DNA of 64,000 nucleotides from positions 1 through 64,000 of the forward strand of contig JAKFFF010000079.1 in NCBI GenBank assembly GCA_036677145.1, given 5' to 3'. The notes beneath the pieces are model-generated. The model saw nothing but the letters and a program-made list of their open reading frames with translations. It did no database searches and was not told the DNA's origin. A program made the position numbers and the translations under genes. Position 1 is the stretch's first letter; each line of letters begins with the position of its first letter. Shown piece by piece: positions 63,639 to 64,000 of the stretch. The stretch is from CADEED01 sp036677145. Its GTDB lineage: Bacteria; Pseudomonadota; Gammaproteobacteria; Steroidobacterales; Steroidobacteraceae.

Positions 63639-64000
63639 GCCGAGCCACACATTGCCGCAGGGATTTCTGGCCGCGCGAGTTCCGCTCTATCAGCAACGCA
63701 TCGAAGGCGTGCTCGCGCGTGCGCTCGATATCCAGGGCGGCGCAACCGAAAGGCTGCTGCGGGCGATGCGTTACAGCACGCTCGAAGGCGGCAAGCGAGT
63801 GCGGCCCGTGCTGGTCTATGCGACCGGAGAGGCGCTCGGCGCGCCGCTCGAACAGCTCGATACCGCCGCCGCCGCGGTCGAACTCATCCACGTCTACAGT
63901 CTCGTGCACGACGATCTGCCCGCGATGGACAACGACGATCTGCGTCGCGGACGGCCGACCTGTCATCGCGCATTCGACGAAGCAACCGCGATCCTCACGG
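63622..64000 (+). CDS. ispA: Farnesyl diphosphate synthase, N-terminal part
   Basis: The gene runs off the right edge; about 126 residues are visible. It is a trans-prenyltransferase with the GGKRVRP diphosphate-binding motif and the first aspartate-rich motif in LVHDDLPAMDNDDLRRGRPT. These support IspA, which condenses IPP with DMAPP and GPP. The ATG at 63622 (MKTGAEPSHT) lies within the last codons of xseB, and a shorter start is possible. Confidence 0.92.
   Translation, partial: MKTGAEPSHTLPQGFLAARVPLYQQRIEGVLARALDIQGGATERLLRAMRYSTLEGGKRVRPVLVYATGEALGAPLEQLDTAAAAVELIHVYSLVHDDLPAMDNDDLRRGRPTCHRAFDEATAILT

Overview
The window is dense, GC-rich bacterial chromosome from a gammaproteobacterium. 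The gene orders point this way: clpP-clpX-lon-ppiD, mltD-yafS-rnhA-dnaQ, truA-accD-folC-dedD-cvpA-purF, parE-parC, and cysS next to a cyclophilin and lpxH. EpmA-type EF-P modification and FimV/FimX-type pilus proteins agree. Nevskiales, Steroidobacterales or Xanthomonadales is my best guess from content alone; I cannot name the genus. I recognise a family for almost every gene, and I see no CRISPR array, prophage, intact insertion sequence or rRNA operon.

Layout. 1-6424 (minus): end of a surface-polysaccharide cluster (Wzi-like outer-membrane protein, pgi, rmlD, DegT aminotransferase, UDP-glucuronate epimerase, nucleotide-sugar dehydrogenase). 6554-12838: dnaQ, rnhA, yafS-like methyltransferase, divergent mltD, then fabI and a variant dicarboxylate/amino-acid symporter. 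12845-21326 (minus): proteostasis block tRNA-Leu-tig-clpP-clpX-lon-tRNA-Val-tRNA-Asp-ppiD, with a sigma-32-like promoter before lon and no hupB between lon and ppiD. 21458-23413: small membrane protein, Trm112-like protein and a methyltransferase-kinase fusion. 23443-27026: a three-gene rhamnose/rhamnogalacturonide cassette (mutarotase, GH105, GPH transporter) bounded by tRNA-Lys and a His-Arg-Pro tRNA cluster. 27143-36599: gltX-cysS, cyclophilin-lpxH, miaE coupled to a receiver-Ser/Thr kinase, glycerate kinase, purF-cvpA. 36688-43241 (minus): dedD, folC, accD, truA, fimV. 43596-49226: aroC-prmB, sco1-psd-epmA-msrC and efp. 49416-53068: FimX-like protein, alpha/beta hydrolase, LysE exporter. 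53071-55009: a small island with a PhzS-like monooxygenase and a Dabb protein, bracketed by two copies of the parC 3' end. 54956-60808: parC, parE, an ECF sigma factor with a membrane partner, and a DUF6249-type protein. 60800-63192: DUF3501, Fe-S oxidoreductase and rubrerythrin genes. 63366-64000: xseB and the start of ispA.

Genes working together: EpmA beta-lysylates the EF-P encoded 560 bp away; FimV and FimX both act at the pole in type IV pilus function; Tig, ClpXP, Lon and PpiD handle protein folding and turnover; RhaM, GH105 and the transporter form an uptake-and-cleavage module for pectin-derived fragments.

The most unusual signal is a repeated architecture. At both parC (53144-53197 against 54956-55009) and the DegT aminotransferase (1924-1986 against 2893-2955), a diverged in-frame copy of the gene's 3' end, stop codon included, lies beyond the neighbouring gene or genes. 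This suggests past recombination or insertion exactly at gene 3' ends.
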